A stretch of 64,000 nucleotides of DNA, taken from NCBI RefSeq assembly GCF_021155775.2, contig NC_060235.2, positions 24,127,598 to 24,191,597 on the forward strand, in the 5' to 3' direction. Shown here in pieces: positions 49,301 to 59,979 of the stretch. A model generated the notes under the pieces. The model was not told where the DNA came from. It made no database searches and saw nothing but the letters and a program-made list of their open reading frames with translations. The position numbers were made by a program, and so were the translations under genes. The DNA comes from Neodiprion pinetum. Taxonomy: Eukaryota; Arthropoda; Insecta; Hymenoptera; Diprionidae. How positions within the stretch are numbered: the first letter of the stretch is position 1; each line of letters opens with the position of its first letter.

Positions 49301-52300
49301 TTATCCAGTCATAGGTAGCATACATTAAATGCTGTTTTGAAATGATTCCATCTAAGATCACTTCTTCATAAGATTCATCGATAGTGTTCTTTATAATACC
49401 AGTCTCATACTAATACAACAATATTAAAGTTCTATTGAATATTTCCGATATCTTTGTTAAATTAACTTTTCTCATAGATCGGTGTTCACAGTGCAAAGTT
49501 TGCCAATGAAAAGGATTCGAGTAAAATTTTAGCTGCTGTTCAGAGATACAATATTGCACATCCTGTTGTTAATGATGCCAAACTTTCTATGTGGCAAGAC
49601 ATTGGAATTGTCTGTTGGCCCAGTTTAGTGATTTTAGGTAAGTAAACTTCCAGGGTGAATGGTAACAATTTTGCTGAAATAGAATTCCCTGGCTATTCTT
49701 GGATTTTCCGGTCTGTTGCCACCTCGACTTCATATGATTTACGTGATTCGTTATCTATCAATTTTCAGTAATTAGAACTCGTCAATGTGTGTAGCCTAAA
49801 AACAGATTTCAAACCCAGTATGAATTTTTGCAGGACCAAAGGGACAACCACTGTTTGCCTTAGTTGGCGAAGGACACAGAGAAGAAATGTTCTTGTACAT
49901 TAAAGTTGCCCTTGCGTATTTCAAGTCTTTGAATGAAATATCTGATCATTCTTTGCCGCTAAAGCCATCACAACATTTGCTACCGGTCTCAAAAGATACT
50001 CTCTTATTTCCTGGCAAGATACATTTGGCTAATATTAAAAATAAGGACAGAATGGTCATCGCTGACACAGGAAATAATAGGATTTTAATCATGGACCTTA
50101 AAGGGAAGGTCGAACATGTTGTGGGTGGATACGCTCCTGCTTTTAGAGATGGCAATTTTCAAACTGCTAGATTTAATGCGCCGCAAGGAATTTGCAGTCT
50201 CGGGGATGAAATTTTTGTTGCGGATACAGAAAATCACGCAATTAGAAAAGTAGGGAAACCTGATAATTAAAAATACTTTACCGTGGTCGCTTCTTCTTCA
50301 AAAATTAAGTGACTTACGACATCTGGTACTAAGAACTCAGTCATCTTACACACGAATAATTGAAACTTTTGAAATTAAGGAAATGTCCTTTGCTATTTGC
50401 AGATCGACCTTGTTTTGCAAACAGTGACAACATTGGTAGGTACAGGTGAACAAAGCCATGATTATGTTGGCGGAAATGTTGGTAAGGCTCAGAGCCTATC
50501 TTCCCCATGGGATGTGGCGATACATCACCATAAGCAGGAAGAAAAATCTGTGCCAGTCTTGATGATTGCCATTGCCGGCACACATCAGATATGGGGCTTC
50601 TTCTTGGAAGACACTATATGGTGGAAAAAGAAGTGTGTTTTCAAGTCTCTGCAGCTTCTTTTTTTTCAACATTATCGCCGTACCCAATGGTATAACGTTT
50701 TCTTTTTCCACATTGCAGATCAATAACGGCAGGTACCTGTATCGCAATAGTCGGAAGTGGGAGAGAAGAAAATCGTAATAACTCTTATCCTCATGCTGCT
50801 GGCCTAGCCCAACCCTCGGGCTTAGCGTTGGCAAGGGAAAAGAATATGCTTTTTTTCGCAGACAGTGAGAGCAGTTCTGTCAGAGTTGTTCACTTGGATG
50901 ATGGAAAAGTTTCTGGTGTATGCGGCGGTGATAGGAATCCTGGGGTAAATGATTGCAATTTTTTTTTAAGTGAACTAGCAGGTTCGTTACAAATCTCAAA
51001 AGTTAAGAAGAATTTGGACATTCTCAAATGAAGAAGATTGGTCGATGAGAATATGATACTTTTTATTAATTTTCTCATGAGTTAGTTATACATTGAGTAT
51101 TTACCAAATTTTTATACTTGTAAGCTATCAGGATCTCTTTGAAAATACAAGAATTGAAAATACTGGAACTATCAACAAAAGCTCAGATATCGACTCTTTA
51201 TATCAAATCGCTTCATAATTTATAAATTTTACAGTTTTGTTCAATTACTTTTTCTGATCACTAATGTTATTCAGGAGCCTATTTTCTACAAAGTCACTAA
51301 AACGAAGTTTCTTGTGTTAATAAATAGTTAATTCATTATTGCCATTCGTTATATTCATTATAATTATTATCGGTGCAATGTTGTAAATTAAACATTCAAC
51401 CACGCACTTTATGTTCATGATACCAGTATTTTCAGTTCTCGTATTGTTAGAGATCTTCGCGGTTTGCAAATATCATAATTTGACAAATACTCAATGTATG
51501 ATTATCTCTTAATAAAATTCATAAGAAGTATAGATTTTTGGCCAACAAACCTCCCTAGTGAAAGGAACTGAAAATCTGATCAAACATCAGAGATTTATGC
51601 ATAAAAAGTTCTAGACAGTGTTGTAAACTGGTGTATGACCAGATGTGGGGATAATTAAATAGGAAACCATTTTTGTTTCACACAGTATCGTCAACATACG
51701 CTTCTCAATTTACGCTATTTAAAAAAATATATAACCCGTAAGAATTCCGAATACATATGGGTGGCACTATTACTTTTAGAATAAAAATATTGCTTCCAAC
51801 TGTTTTAGAATTTACATGACTTTGGAGACATAGATGGAAGGCAATGTACAGCAAAGCTACAGCACCCGTTAGGTTTGGCTTGGGATTCCGTTGATTCGGT
51901 TGTATATATTGCAGATACATACAATCATAAAATAAAAAAAGTCGATCTCCTCGGAAACTGTCGCACTCTTTACGGAGCCGGAAAACCAACTGCAAACCAC
52001 AAGGTGTGTGAATTTTGAATGAAAGTGATCACATTGTATTATTACATTCACAGTCTTCTAGTTTATTATCTGTTCATTTTTCCTTCGATGCTATTGCACT
52101 TACTTTTCTGTAATTAATCCAGATAACGTAGACATAAAAAGGCTGGTGCTCTTAACAATAACCCAATAAGGCTGAGACTTCTCAGTTGTAATTCTAAATT
52201 CATATATCATGACACAGACATCAAGCTCCAAACCAAAAGCCACCTATCAAGATTTAACTATTTTTATATATTATGGTTTGATAGAAGTTTAGCGGACCTT

Positions 52301-53712
52301 AACATTTTTGAGACCTCATATCATAACAGTAAAATTAAACATGAACATCCATTTTTTTGTACGGTACCACTTCATCGAATTATTGCAGCAGTATTGAAAA
52401 GATTGGATTTTTCATTTATTCCTTACACGGCTCTCGATACTTCTTTCAGTTTGATGAACCAAGCGGATTAGCTGTACATCTAGGCAGCAGAATCATTTAC
52501 GTCGCTGACACTAATAACCACCGTATTGTGTCTATAAACTTGGAGGACAATAAAATTGACACCGTAAGATATCTAATGATGTGTTGACTTACACATAGTT
52601 ACTAGTAGAGTACAAATTGTTAACGTTCATTATAAAGCATCTAATTAGTAATTAATGTTTACTGCACTGTTAATAGAAAACACCTTTTTTTGCCCATGCA
52701 AAGTTTAGAACGTTAATTTTTGCCAAAAATGATATCCTCTTGTAATTTTGATTTTTTAGCTCAAGTCTACGACATGCCTCATGCCATTTGACTATTTTTC
52801 ATGTAAATGTGGTACATCAGAGAAAATGAAAATTTCTACCCTTCCATTAATTTTGAGGTAAAGAATAAAAACTGTTGATGAAATTTTATTTTCTTAGCAT
52901 TTTAGTTGTTTACTTTTGAGCAATTGATATATGTTTGAATTCCAATTGCAAAAACAATCCATCTACTTTCTTAAAGATTTTTCCGGGTAAAATGCAATGA
53001 TTAAAATAAAAATGTCGAATTTGAACATTTCCATCGTTTATACAGTAACAACATTTTACGATTTTATCTGAATAATTCCTTCATAAAAATTAATATTTTT
53101 TCTGTTTCGACACAATTTTTCTAACTAAATAATAAAAGAATGGATTTTTATATGTAATTTAAGTGGAAGGTAGTTACATAGTGTGCGGTACCTCTTACAT
53201 TTGAGTTGAATATTCGAAATTTTGGCAAAAATTAATATTACAGCTTTGTGTTGGCAATAGTTGGAATGAAAAATCGCTGCTTTTCTTGAAACAGTTTAAT
53301 GTTTACTGACCAAACGTTACAGATCTCTGTTGATTTGCCAAGTGAAACAACGCAATCTGATGGTACTTACAAATTTGATGCAGAAGTTAGTTCAGACGGT
53401 GGTAACTTGGAGATTGCATTGGACGTAAAGTTCATGAACGATCTCAAGCTTAATTCAGATGCTCCCCAAAGATGGGCGGTAAATTTGCCAGACAAATGGA
53501 CTACCCAAGCTTCTAAAGGTGATTTGAAAACTCCGATAACTCTGAATATACCCAAAGGAGAATTGACAGTGGAATTCATCATTAGTTTAGATATAATAAC
53601 GTGTAAGACTGATGAATGTATACCAAAAAAATTAGACTTGGTATTTACCATACGTAGAAATTCAAAAGCACAATCAAAAGTCAAGCTTAACGAAATATTA
53701 GAAATTGAATGA
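46376..53712 (+). CDS. NHLRC2: NHL repeat-containing protein 2, 10 exons, 727 aa
   Basis: Exons: 46376-46535, 48301-48467, 49478-49637, 49834-50249, 50403-50632, 50719-50944, 51809-52003, 52450-52563, 52760-52857, 53295-53712; every junction is phase-consistent. The length is close to the vertebrate protein. Residues 55-200 form a thioredoxin-like domain with FFTYCCINCMHILPDL (C84-I-N-C87) and CWPSLVILGPKG. Residues about 215-560 are an NHL beta-propeller with repeated blades (MVIADTGNNRILIMDL, IFVADTENHAIRK, IAIAGTHQIWG, FFADSESSSVRVV, VYIADTYNHKIKKV, IYVADTNNHRIVSI). The C-terminal part (DQTLQISVDLPSE onward) matches the family's beta-rich tail. In mammals NHLRC2 is needed for development and its loss causes a multi-organ disease; the molecular role is unclear. 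An upstream in-frame ATG at 46322 would add 18 residues. The exon 5 donor (GTGTGT) is weak, but phase and homology demand it. Confidence 0.93.
47825..48130 (+). CDS. SWI5: DNA repair protein SWI5 homolog, nested in NHLRC2 intron 1
   Basis: A single-exon frame of 101 codons. Residues 20-55 form a coiled coil (EYQELLETEQKLDQELKQLK). They are followed by the SWI5 signature HQLHKYNDIKDAAQIILGAM and a C-terminal VTIASLHEKYDLPLED. SWI5 pairs with SFR1 (MEI5) to stabilise RAD51 filaments in homologous recombination. The protein is about as long as the conserved core and lacks the longer N-terminal extension of some vertebrate forms. In-frame TAG at 47810 confirms the start region. A splice acceptor (ACATCACAG) at 47803 suggests a 5' UTR exon upstream. 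Poly(A) signal AATAAA follows at 48166. The gene lies wholly inside the first intron of NHLRC2 on the same strand, so it may share that promoter or use its own. Confidence 0.92.
   Translation: MSSPDVKLLKKSLNYKSDEESRAEITKEYQELLETEQKLDQELKQLKAKGTDGSSMEHTMHQLHKYNDIKDAAQIILGAMARANGVTIASLHEKYDLPLED
48166..48171 (+). terminator. Poly(A) signal of SWI5
   Basis: AATAAA 36 bases after the SWI5 stop and 130 bases before NHLRC2 exon 2. Use of it would truncate an NHLRC2 precursor, so 3' end choice here must be regulated. Confidence 0.6.
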
Positions 53713-54142
53713 ACACTTATTTCACATTTAATAGGATATAAACATGCTTCATTAACACAAACATATTTAGGTTAAATGGAAATGTGGCAATAATTACCTT
53801 GCCTTGAGAATTCCCTGAATTTCTCTTAAGTCGCATCGCACACTAACTGTTATATTCAACTTTACAGAACAATAATATTTTTATAATGAAAATATAAACG
53901 TCTACATTTGATAAATTCTGGCATTTTTGTTCTTAGAATTTATCCAAATTGAGTTAACTCGATGATCATTTCATAATTTTCGAAATCTTTTATTAATACA
54001 GGAACAAAATAAAAGTAATTTAATATTAATGCACAACATGCATTCTCTACAATTCTGCAGGCACTTGTTAATCTGGATCAGAGTCACATTTTTCTATTCC
54101 ATTTCAATCCGCTGTACAAAAATTGTCGCATGTGAAAACTGA
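53713..54142. terminator. Convergent 3' ends of NHLRC2 and alpha-tubulin
   Basis: A 430-base spacer between two stop codons. A plus-strand AATAAA is at 54008-54013 and a minus-strand AATAAA at 53993-53988. If both are used, the two 3' UTRs overlap in antisense. Earlier plus-strand variants (ATATAAA near 53734) could end NHLRC2 sooner. Confidence 0.5.
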
Positions 54143-55838
54143 TTAGTATTCCTCACCACCTTCGCCTTCGCCTTCAACAGAATCAAGTCCGACTTCTTCG
54201 TAGTCCTTTTCCAGTGCAGCTAAATCTTCTCGAGCCTCTGAGAATTCACCTTCCTCCATTCCCTCACCGACGTACCAGTGAACAAATGCACGTTTCGAGT
54301 ACATAACGTCAAATTTGTGGTTCAGTCGAGCCCACGCCTCTGCTATCGCAGTGGTATTAGCAAGCATGCAAATCGCCCGCTGTACTTTAGCCAAGTCTCC
54401 TCCAGGGACGACTGTGGGTGGCTGGTAGTTGATACCCACCTGAAAACACGTATAACACAATCGTTACAGTCCCTGTGAATACAAACCTAACATAAGATAA
54501 TTCATTACCTTGAACCCAGTCGGGCACCAATCAACGAACTGTATTGTGCGCTTGGTTTTTATCGTGGCGATAGAGGCATTTACATCTTTGGGCACGACGT
54601 CACCCCTGTACAGCATGCAGCATGCCATATATTTTCCATGCCGAGGATCGCACTTGACCATTTGATTGGCAGGTTCAAAACATGAATTTGTCAGCTCAGC
54701 GACAGTCAATTGCTCGTGATAAGCCTTCTCGGCGGATATTACCGGTGCATAAGTTGCCAATGGGAAGTGAATCCTGGGATACGGTACTAAGTTTGTCTGG
54801 AACTCGGTGAGGTCGACATTGAGGGCACCGTCAAATCTGAGCGAAGCTGTTATCGATGAAACTATTTGACCGATAAGACGGTTCAGATTTGTGTAAGTCG
54901 GTCTCTCTATGTCCAAGTTACGCCTGCATATGTCGTATATCGCTTCATTGTCTACCATGAAAGCTGCGTCGGAATGTTCCAGAGTCGTGTGCGTTGTGAG
55001 GAGGGAATTGTAGGGCTCCACAATTGCAGTGCAAATTTGGGGTGACGGGTAAATCGCGAATTCTAATTTAGACTTCTTTCCATAATCGACGGAGAGTCTC
55101 TCCATTAACAGACTCGTGAAGCCTGATCCGGTTCCTCCGCCAAACGCGTGGAATATAAGAAAACCCTGTAGACCCGTGCATTGGTCGGCTAGCTTACGAA
55201 GGCGGTCCAGAACAAGGTCAACTATCTCTTTCCCCACTGTGTAGTGACCTCGGGCATAGTTATTGGCTGCATCTTCTTTTCCTGTGATCAGTTGCTCGGG
55301 ATGAAATAGTTGGCGGTAGGTTCCAGTCCTAACTTCATCTGCAGACAGATGGATTCAGTTGTGACGATTAATCGAATTTCGGGGAAATTCTGCACCAATA
55401 ATTCCTAAGTCTTACCGACTACCGTTGGCTCCAAGTCCATGAATACTGCTCGGGGTACATGTTTGCCTGCGCCCGTCTCGCTGAAGAATGTGTTGAAGCT
55501 ATCGTCGCCGCCGCCGACTGTTTTATCGGATGGCATTTGACCATCAGGTTGAATTCCGTGTTCTAAACAATACAGTTCCCAGCACGCATTTCCAATCTGC
55601 ACGCCACCCTGACCCACGTGTACTGATAGGCATTCACGCTGCAAAAGTAAAGAATAATTGTAAGGCTCAGAGATATTACAATAAAATAGTAAATGGTCTG
55701 TTTAGTTATAATCGCAAGATGGACATTTTTCTTTATCTCAAGAAAGATAGGTAAGATTATTTGGCTTCTACGGAAAGTACACACAACTTGGATAAATGGT
55801 TCACTTAAGATTGTTAAATCGTTAGATTGACTTACCAT
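54143..55838 (-). CDS. Alpha-tubulin, 4 exons, 450 aa
   Basis: Exons: 55838..55836 (the ATG alone, donor GTAAGT), 55638..55416, 55338..54509 and 54439..54143; phases agree and the total is 450 residues, the canonical length. A first coding exon holding only the initiator is typical of animal alpha-tubulin genes. Visible features are the MREC start, acetylation site K40 (MPSDKTVGG), the GTP signature GGGTGSG, the catalytic glutamate in NVDLTEFQTNLV, and the terminal EEY tyrosination end. It departs from the main insect isotype at GQGGVQIG, HAFGGGTGSG, AIYPSPQICTAIVEPYNSLL, HSDAAF and VAELTNSCFEP, suggesting a specialised isotype, for example germline- or tissue-restricted. It pairs with beta-tubulin in microtubules. 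Confidence 0.97.
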
Positions 55839-57039
55839 GTTGTGCAGTTGATTTAAACGGTTTTTTAAGCTGGAATAATAGAGAAGATCTGTGCTTCTCT
55901 GCTAAATTATTTATCGCGGATGACTGAAAACAATAACGTTTGTTTATACAGAAACAAAGCAGCTAAGCAATAATTGACATGCAATAAATGCTTTGTTTTC
56001 GGGTGTGAAGCTATGTGAATTTGTTTAACTATTTTCTTATATACTCGGTGTTAGGTAACGAATAAACAGCAATATTCGATTCCTAAATATCATCAATCAT
56101 TTATGTCATGCTTTAATTTAGTGCTGAAAATAGACTTGAAACTGCGGGATGTTGGGGAATGTTAAAAACAAAATCCAGTTTTAAAACTAATCTTTCACCT
56201 TTATTTATTTCAATATTTAGTTCAGCAGATCAATTATTGTAAGCAGGTCGTGCTTGTTCAAAACACGAAGAGAGCTTTTATAAGTAGACGGCTGTTCAAC
56301 AACTTTGTCTGTTAATGGAACAAATACATATGTACTATGTATCTTTCTAATTCAACATTTCTAACTAATAGTTTTTGCTCACTTTTAGCGCTAATATAAG
56401 TATGAACGTGCGCAGTAGTAACATTGATCGTATTAAATAAACTTTGATTTGTAATTTACTACAATATGATATAATACTCAACTCTTTGTTCAACAAATAC
56501 AGTACGTAAATCAATCACGAGATTAAAAGATCAAAAATGTTATCAACAATAAGTAAGTGTCAGGTATTATCAGTACTGCATAAAAAAAGAACTCGTTTTG
56601 ATACACGTATAGAATAATGAATACATTAAAATATCCCATCAGTATGCCGTTTCTTTAACAAAGATAATTCAACATGTAACAATGATAGTTATAAACTCGT
56701 TCGAAACGTCTAAGTAGACTTGATATTTGTACAGACAGAATGTGCCGAGGTTTGTCCATTTTTAAACACGGAACGGAGTGATAAGGTCAAGTTGTTGAAT
56801 ATATTATGAAAATACGTGTCTGCTGTATAACAATGAATGACAATAACAATTTTGCGGCAAATAAGTCCTCCGTCATCATTTCCGTGGCGTGTTTACGTGA
56901 CAATCAAATTATTATGCAGCTTACGTAATTTAACACCTGCATATGTACGGCCTGAACGCTTATGAACAATCTTATTTGAATATATATTTTAGTTATTGGT
57001 AGACTGAATTTCCTGATCCAAGTTAATAGTTTACTACTG
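55839..57039. other. Alpha-tubulin 5' flank and ALAS 3' region; no further gene
   Basis: The right side should hold the ALAS 3' UTR; the nearest minus-strand AATAAA is at 56205..56200, implying a long UTR. The left side holds the alpha-tubulin leader and promoter; an acceptor-like TTATTCCAG about 30 bases upstream of its ATG could mark a leader intron. No coding frame is seen. Confidence 0.45.
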
Positions 57040-58786
57040 TCAATGGACCGAAATCACCCGAGCAATGTGCTTTGGCTTAGGTTCTTCGGATGCTTTTGGA
57101 AGGTCCAGGGAGTTCCAAACGTCTTTAATCTCCCTTGTGAGACTGTCCATCATTTGTTTTGTATGGAATGGTGTTGGTGCAAGTCTCAGCTTTTCTTCTC
57201 CCTTGGCCACAGTAGGATAATTAATAGCCTGAACATAGTGGCCTTTTTCTCGTATCAACGTATCAGCTAGCTGGGCAGAAATTTGAGGATCTCCGATCTG
57301 TGAAAGTAAAAAGATATGTTACATGTATTAATCAGATTGAGAATTTTATCGCCATATTTTGTACCGCGGAGCTACTAAAGCAAACCAACTCTAATACAAA
57401 AGCTATTGATAGTGCATGGAACGTCCTAGACACAATGTATACAAGTACATATCCATTTTTTTTTTCCCAATCTAACGCTATGAAAATCGAATCTCTTACC
57501 TTTATCGGAATGATATGTGAAGGTGACAACTCGACTGGAAGATCGGCCATGTTGAGTGCAGTCTTTAAATATGCAACATTTTGTTGCTGTGCTGCTCTCA
57601 AGGATCGACCCTCTTTCGAAGCGAGAATTTCAATGGCAGTCAAAGCTCCGTAAAGTACAGTAGGTGGTAAGGAAGTGGTGAATATGAACCCAGCTGCGTA
57701 GCTGCGCACCATGTCAATCAGATTGGTTGATCCGACGATGTAGCCACCCATATTGCCGAAAGCTTTACCCAAAGTCCCTGAGATGATGTCCATTTTGTGG
57801 AGCACCTGGTCCCTCTCCCCAACGCCAGCCCCTGAATATCCATACAAACCGACGGCGTGTACTTCATCGACAAAGGTAAGTGCACCGTACTTTTTTGCGA
57901 CGTCGCATAGCTTTTCAAGAGGACATATATCCCCGGTCATGGAATGGACCGTTTCAAAGGCGACGATCTTTGGCACAGATTTTTCTACCCTCGACAACAG
58001 CTGTTCCAGGTGATTGGGATCATTGTGCCTGAATATGTGTTTGGGAACGCCGCTGTTCCTAATACCTTGTATCATGGACGCATGGTTGCCAGCGTCTGAG
58101 AATATATGACAACCTGGCATGCTTTTGGCTAGTGTAAAGAGAGTAGAATCGTTGGCGACAAAGCAAGAAGTGAACAGAAGTCCTGCTTCCTTCTGGTGCA
58201 GAGCTGCAAGCCGATTCTCGAGGAGCTCATGCCCGAGGGAATTACCAGATATATTCCTGGTGCCACCGGCGCCGGCGCCAAACTTATCCAAGGCTCGTCT
58301 AACCGATTTCGTAACTTCTGGATGGCGCGACATGCCCAAATAGTCGTTGGAGCACCAGACTGTTATGGGTTTCTCTCCCCAAGAGTATTCGACAGCTGCA
58401 GGGAATTCCTCGGCCAGCCGATTCACTTTCTTGAATACCCTGTAAGAATGGTCCAGTTTCTTGCGCATGATTTGCTCATGGAAGAAATCCTCATATGGAA
58501 AGGTCTGCTCCTCGGTTTCTAAATTCATCCAGGGTCTGTCATTCAGCTTTATCACATCCTCCTGAACTGCTGTACTTGCCTCTTTCACCGCACCTTGTTC
58601 GGCGGAAAGAAAAGGACATTGACTCCTTGCATGTTTTCCCAGATCTCTTTCTGGCTCCGCATCATCCGCAGCTGAACTTGCTAGTCGTGACATGACTGGG
58701 CAATGCTGACGGTAGTTCATTAGCAACGAAGCACCGTAATTCCTAACATAGCTGCCAGAGAGACGAGCCAAAAATGGACAAGGCAT
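57040..58786 (-). CDS. Alas: 5-aminolevulinate synthase, mitochondrial, 2 coding exons, 514 aa
   Basis: Exons 58786..57500 (429 codons) and 57297..57040 (85 codons plus stop), donor GTAAGA, acceptor TTTCACAG, phase 0. The enzyme condenses glycine and succinyl-CoA to 5-aminolevulinate with PLP in the mitochondrial matrix, the first step of heme synthesis. Motifs: glycine loop GAGAGGTRNISG, DEVHAVGLYG, the PLP-binding lysine K341 in SGTLGKAFGNMGGY, and TSLPPTVLYG; exon 2 carries YVQAINYPTV and LRLAPTPFHT. The N-terminal targeting region has three Cys-Pro heme-regulatory motifs (C3-P4, C29-P30, C57-P58), as known for feedback inhibition of import by heme. One ALAS gene serves all tissues in insects. 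Leader splicing is likely: an acceptor (ATTATTTTAG) lies 34 bases upstream of the ATG. Confidence 0.97.
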
Positions 58787-58820
58787 CTTTTTTCTTCTTT
58801 GTTCGTTTTACTTTTCAAAC
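58787..58820 (-). other. ALAS 5' UTR up to a leader-intron acceptor
   Basis: The sequence between the ATG and the acceptor TATTATTTTAG is purine-rich (AAAGAAGAAAAAAG). A plausible partner donor is GGCCAAG followed by GTGTCT, with exon end at 59691. Confidence 0.4.
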
Positions 58821-58962
58821 CTAAAATAATAGAACGCATTCGAAATAAGAGGTATTAAAGAAGCGGGAATCAAAGAAGAGTCCAATCTCAATACAGACAT
58901 ATTTAGCAATATGAAAATTTATTCCTGATTTCATTTCCATGTGAAAGGGGACTAGAAAAGTA

Positions 58963-59182
58963 GGTAAAGTCGAAGGTCGTATGGTTAATGACATGATGCA
59001 TTTTCAAGAAAATCGATATTTTGCTATTGCAATCTTGCTTAAAATTCAGTGAATCGTGACAAATTAATATACACTTATATTCAATGATCTCAATACCTTC
59101 AGTCATTCAAAAAAATTGCAACATAGTAGTGATTTGCTATTCAAATGTTTCGTTACGTTAATACTACTATCTTGAACCTCGT
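58963..59182. repeat. MITE family A copy in the putative ALAS leader intron
   Basis: Left GGTAAAGTCGAAGGTCGTATG preceded by TA. The right in reverse complement is CACGAGGTTCAAGATAGTAG then TATTAACGTAACGAAACATT. The core is diverged. Confidence 0.5.
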
Positions 59183-59199
59183 GAAAGCAGAAGATAGTA

Positions 59200-59316
59200 G
59201 GAAATTGAAGTTAGTAACATTAACGTTACGAAACATTTTTAAAAACATGAATAAGTATTCCGAAATTCAAGAATTCATTTGAAGAAGTTAATTGTAAGTT
59301 TTTAACTTCGATCTCG
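59200..59316. repeat. MITE family A, short copy directly beside the previous one
   Basis: Left GGAAATTGAAGTTAGTAACA then TTAACGTTACGAAACATT, preceded by TA. The right in reverse complement is CGAGATCGAAGTTAAAAAC, followed by TA. About 117 bp, only 18 bases from the neighbouring copy. Confidence 0.6.
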
Positions 59317-59690
59317 TAAATATCTACAAGTAACACGATTCACGGTAATAATAAGTAGTGAATAATTACATAACGAATCGTAGGGGATATGTGTGGGGGG
59401 AAACAGGTAAATGCAATGCGAGATGTAGTCCTGGTTGAAAGATGTACGTGAGTAGAAAGCGGTTTCACTTTTGCTGCACGTATGTACGTGTCAAGGAGGA
59501 AATGCGAGAAGGCGTTACACTTTCCGTTAATGCATACATATGTTACAATTTAAAACTCACCTTCAAGGGCGGACGAAACGTCAATAGAACTGGTAATGTA
59601 TTATTATTCGGAGGAAGAAGAAGCTTTTATTACTTTCGATCAATATTCAGACAATCGAACGAAAATTGGCGAGACGAGTAACTGAGACAC

Positions 59691-59800
59691 CTTGGCCAAC
59701 GGTTTGGCACAAGAGTGAAGACCCTGGAGTGGAGACTTTTAAATCAGGCTATGTTGCAACTTCAAACGAGGACAACTCGACGCGAATCGAACACCAGTGG
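59691..59800 (-). promoter_or_regulatory. Putative ALAS non-coding first exon and core promoter region
   Basis: The minus-strand donor GGCCAAG/GTGTCT at 59691/59690 pairs in principle with the leader acceptor at 58820. The flank 59800-59970 is GC-richer than its surroundings. No TATA box is clear. Confidence 0.3.
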
Positions 59801-59804
59801 AAAG

Positions 59805-59825
59805 TGACTGAGCAGTGACTGGGCA
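59805..59825. promoter_or_regulatory. Two tandem antioxidant-response (CncC/Maf) motifs upstream of ALAS
   Basis: TGACTGAGCA (59805-59814) and TGACTGGGCA (59816-59825) both match TGACnnnGCA, and their starts are 11 bp apart, about one helical turn. AGTCAGTGACTGAC follows, giving further AP-1-like half sites. Motif matches are seen; function is inferred. Confidence 0.4.
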
Positions 59826-59979
59826 GCGAGTCAGTGACTGACTTGAACTGACTGACGGCAACCAGCTGTGCGAAGCATTGGCACAGGCACAGGGTGACCC
59901 GAACGTGAAACGTCAAGGATCAATCGTACTAACCGTCCGAAAAACCTTGCACAACGCACTGATCGTTGCCGTAGACAGG

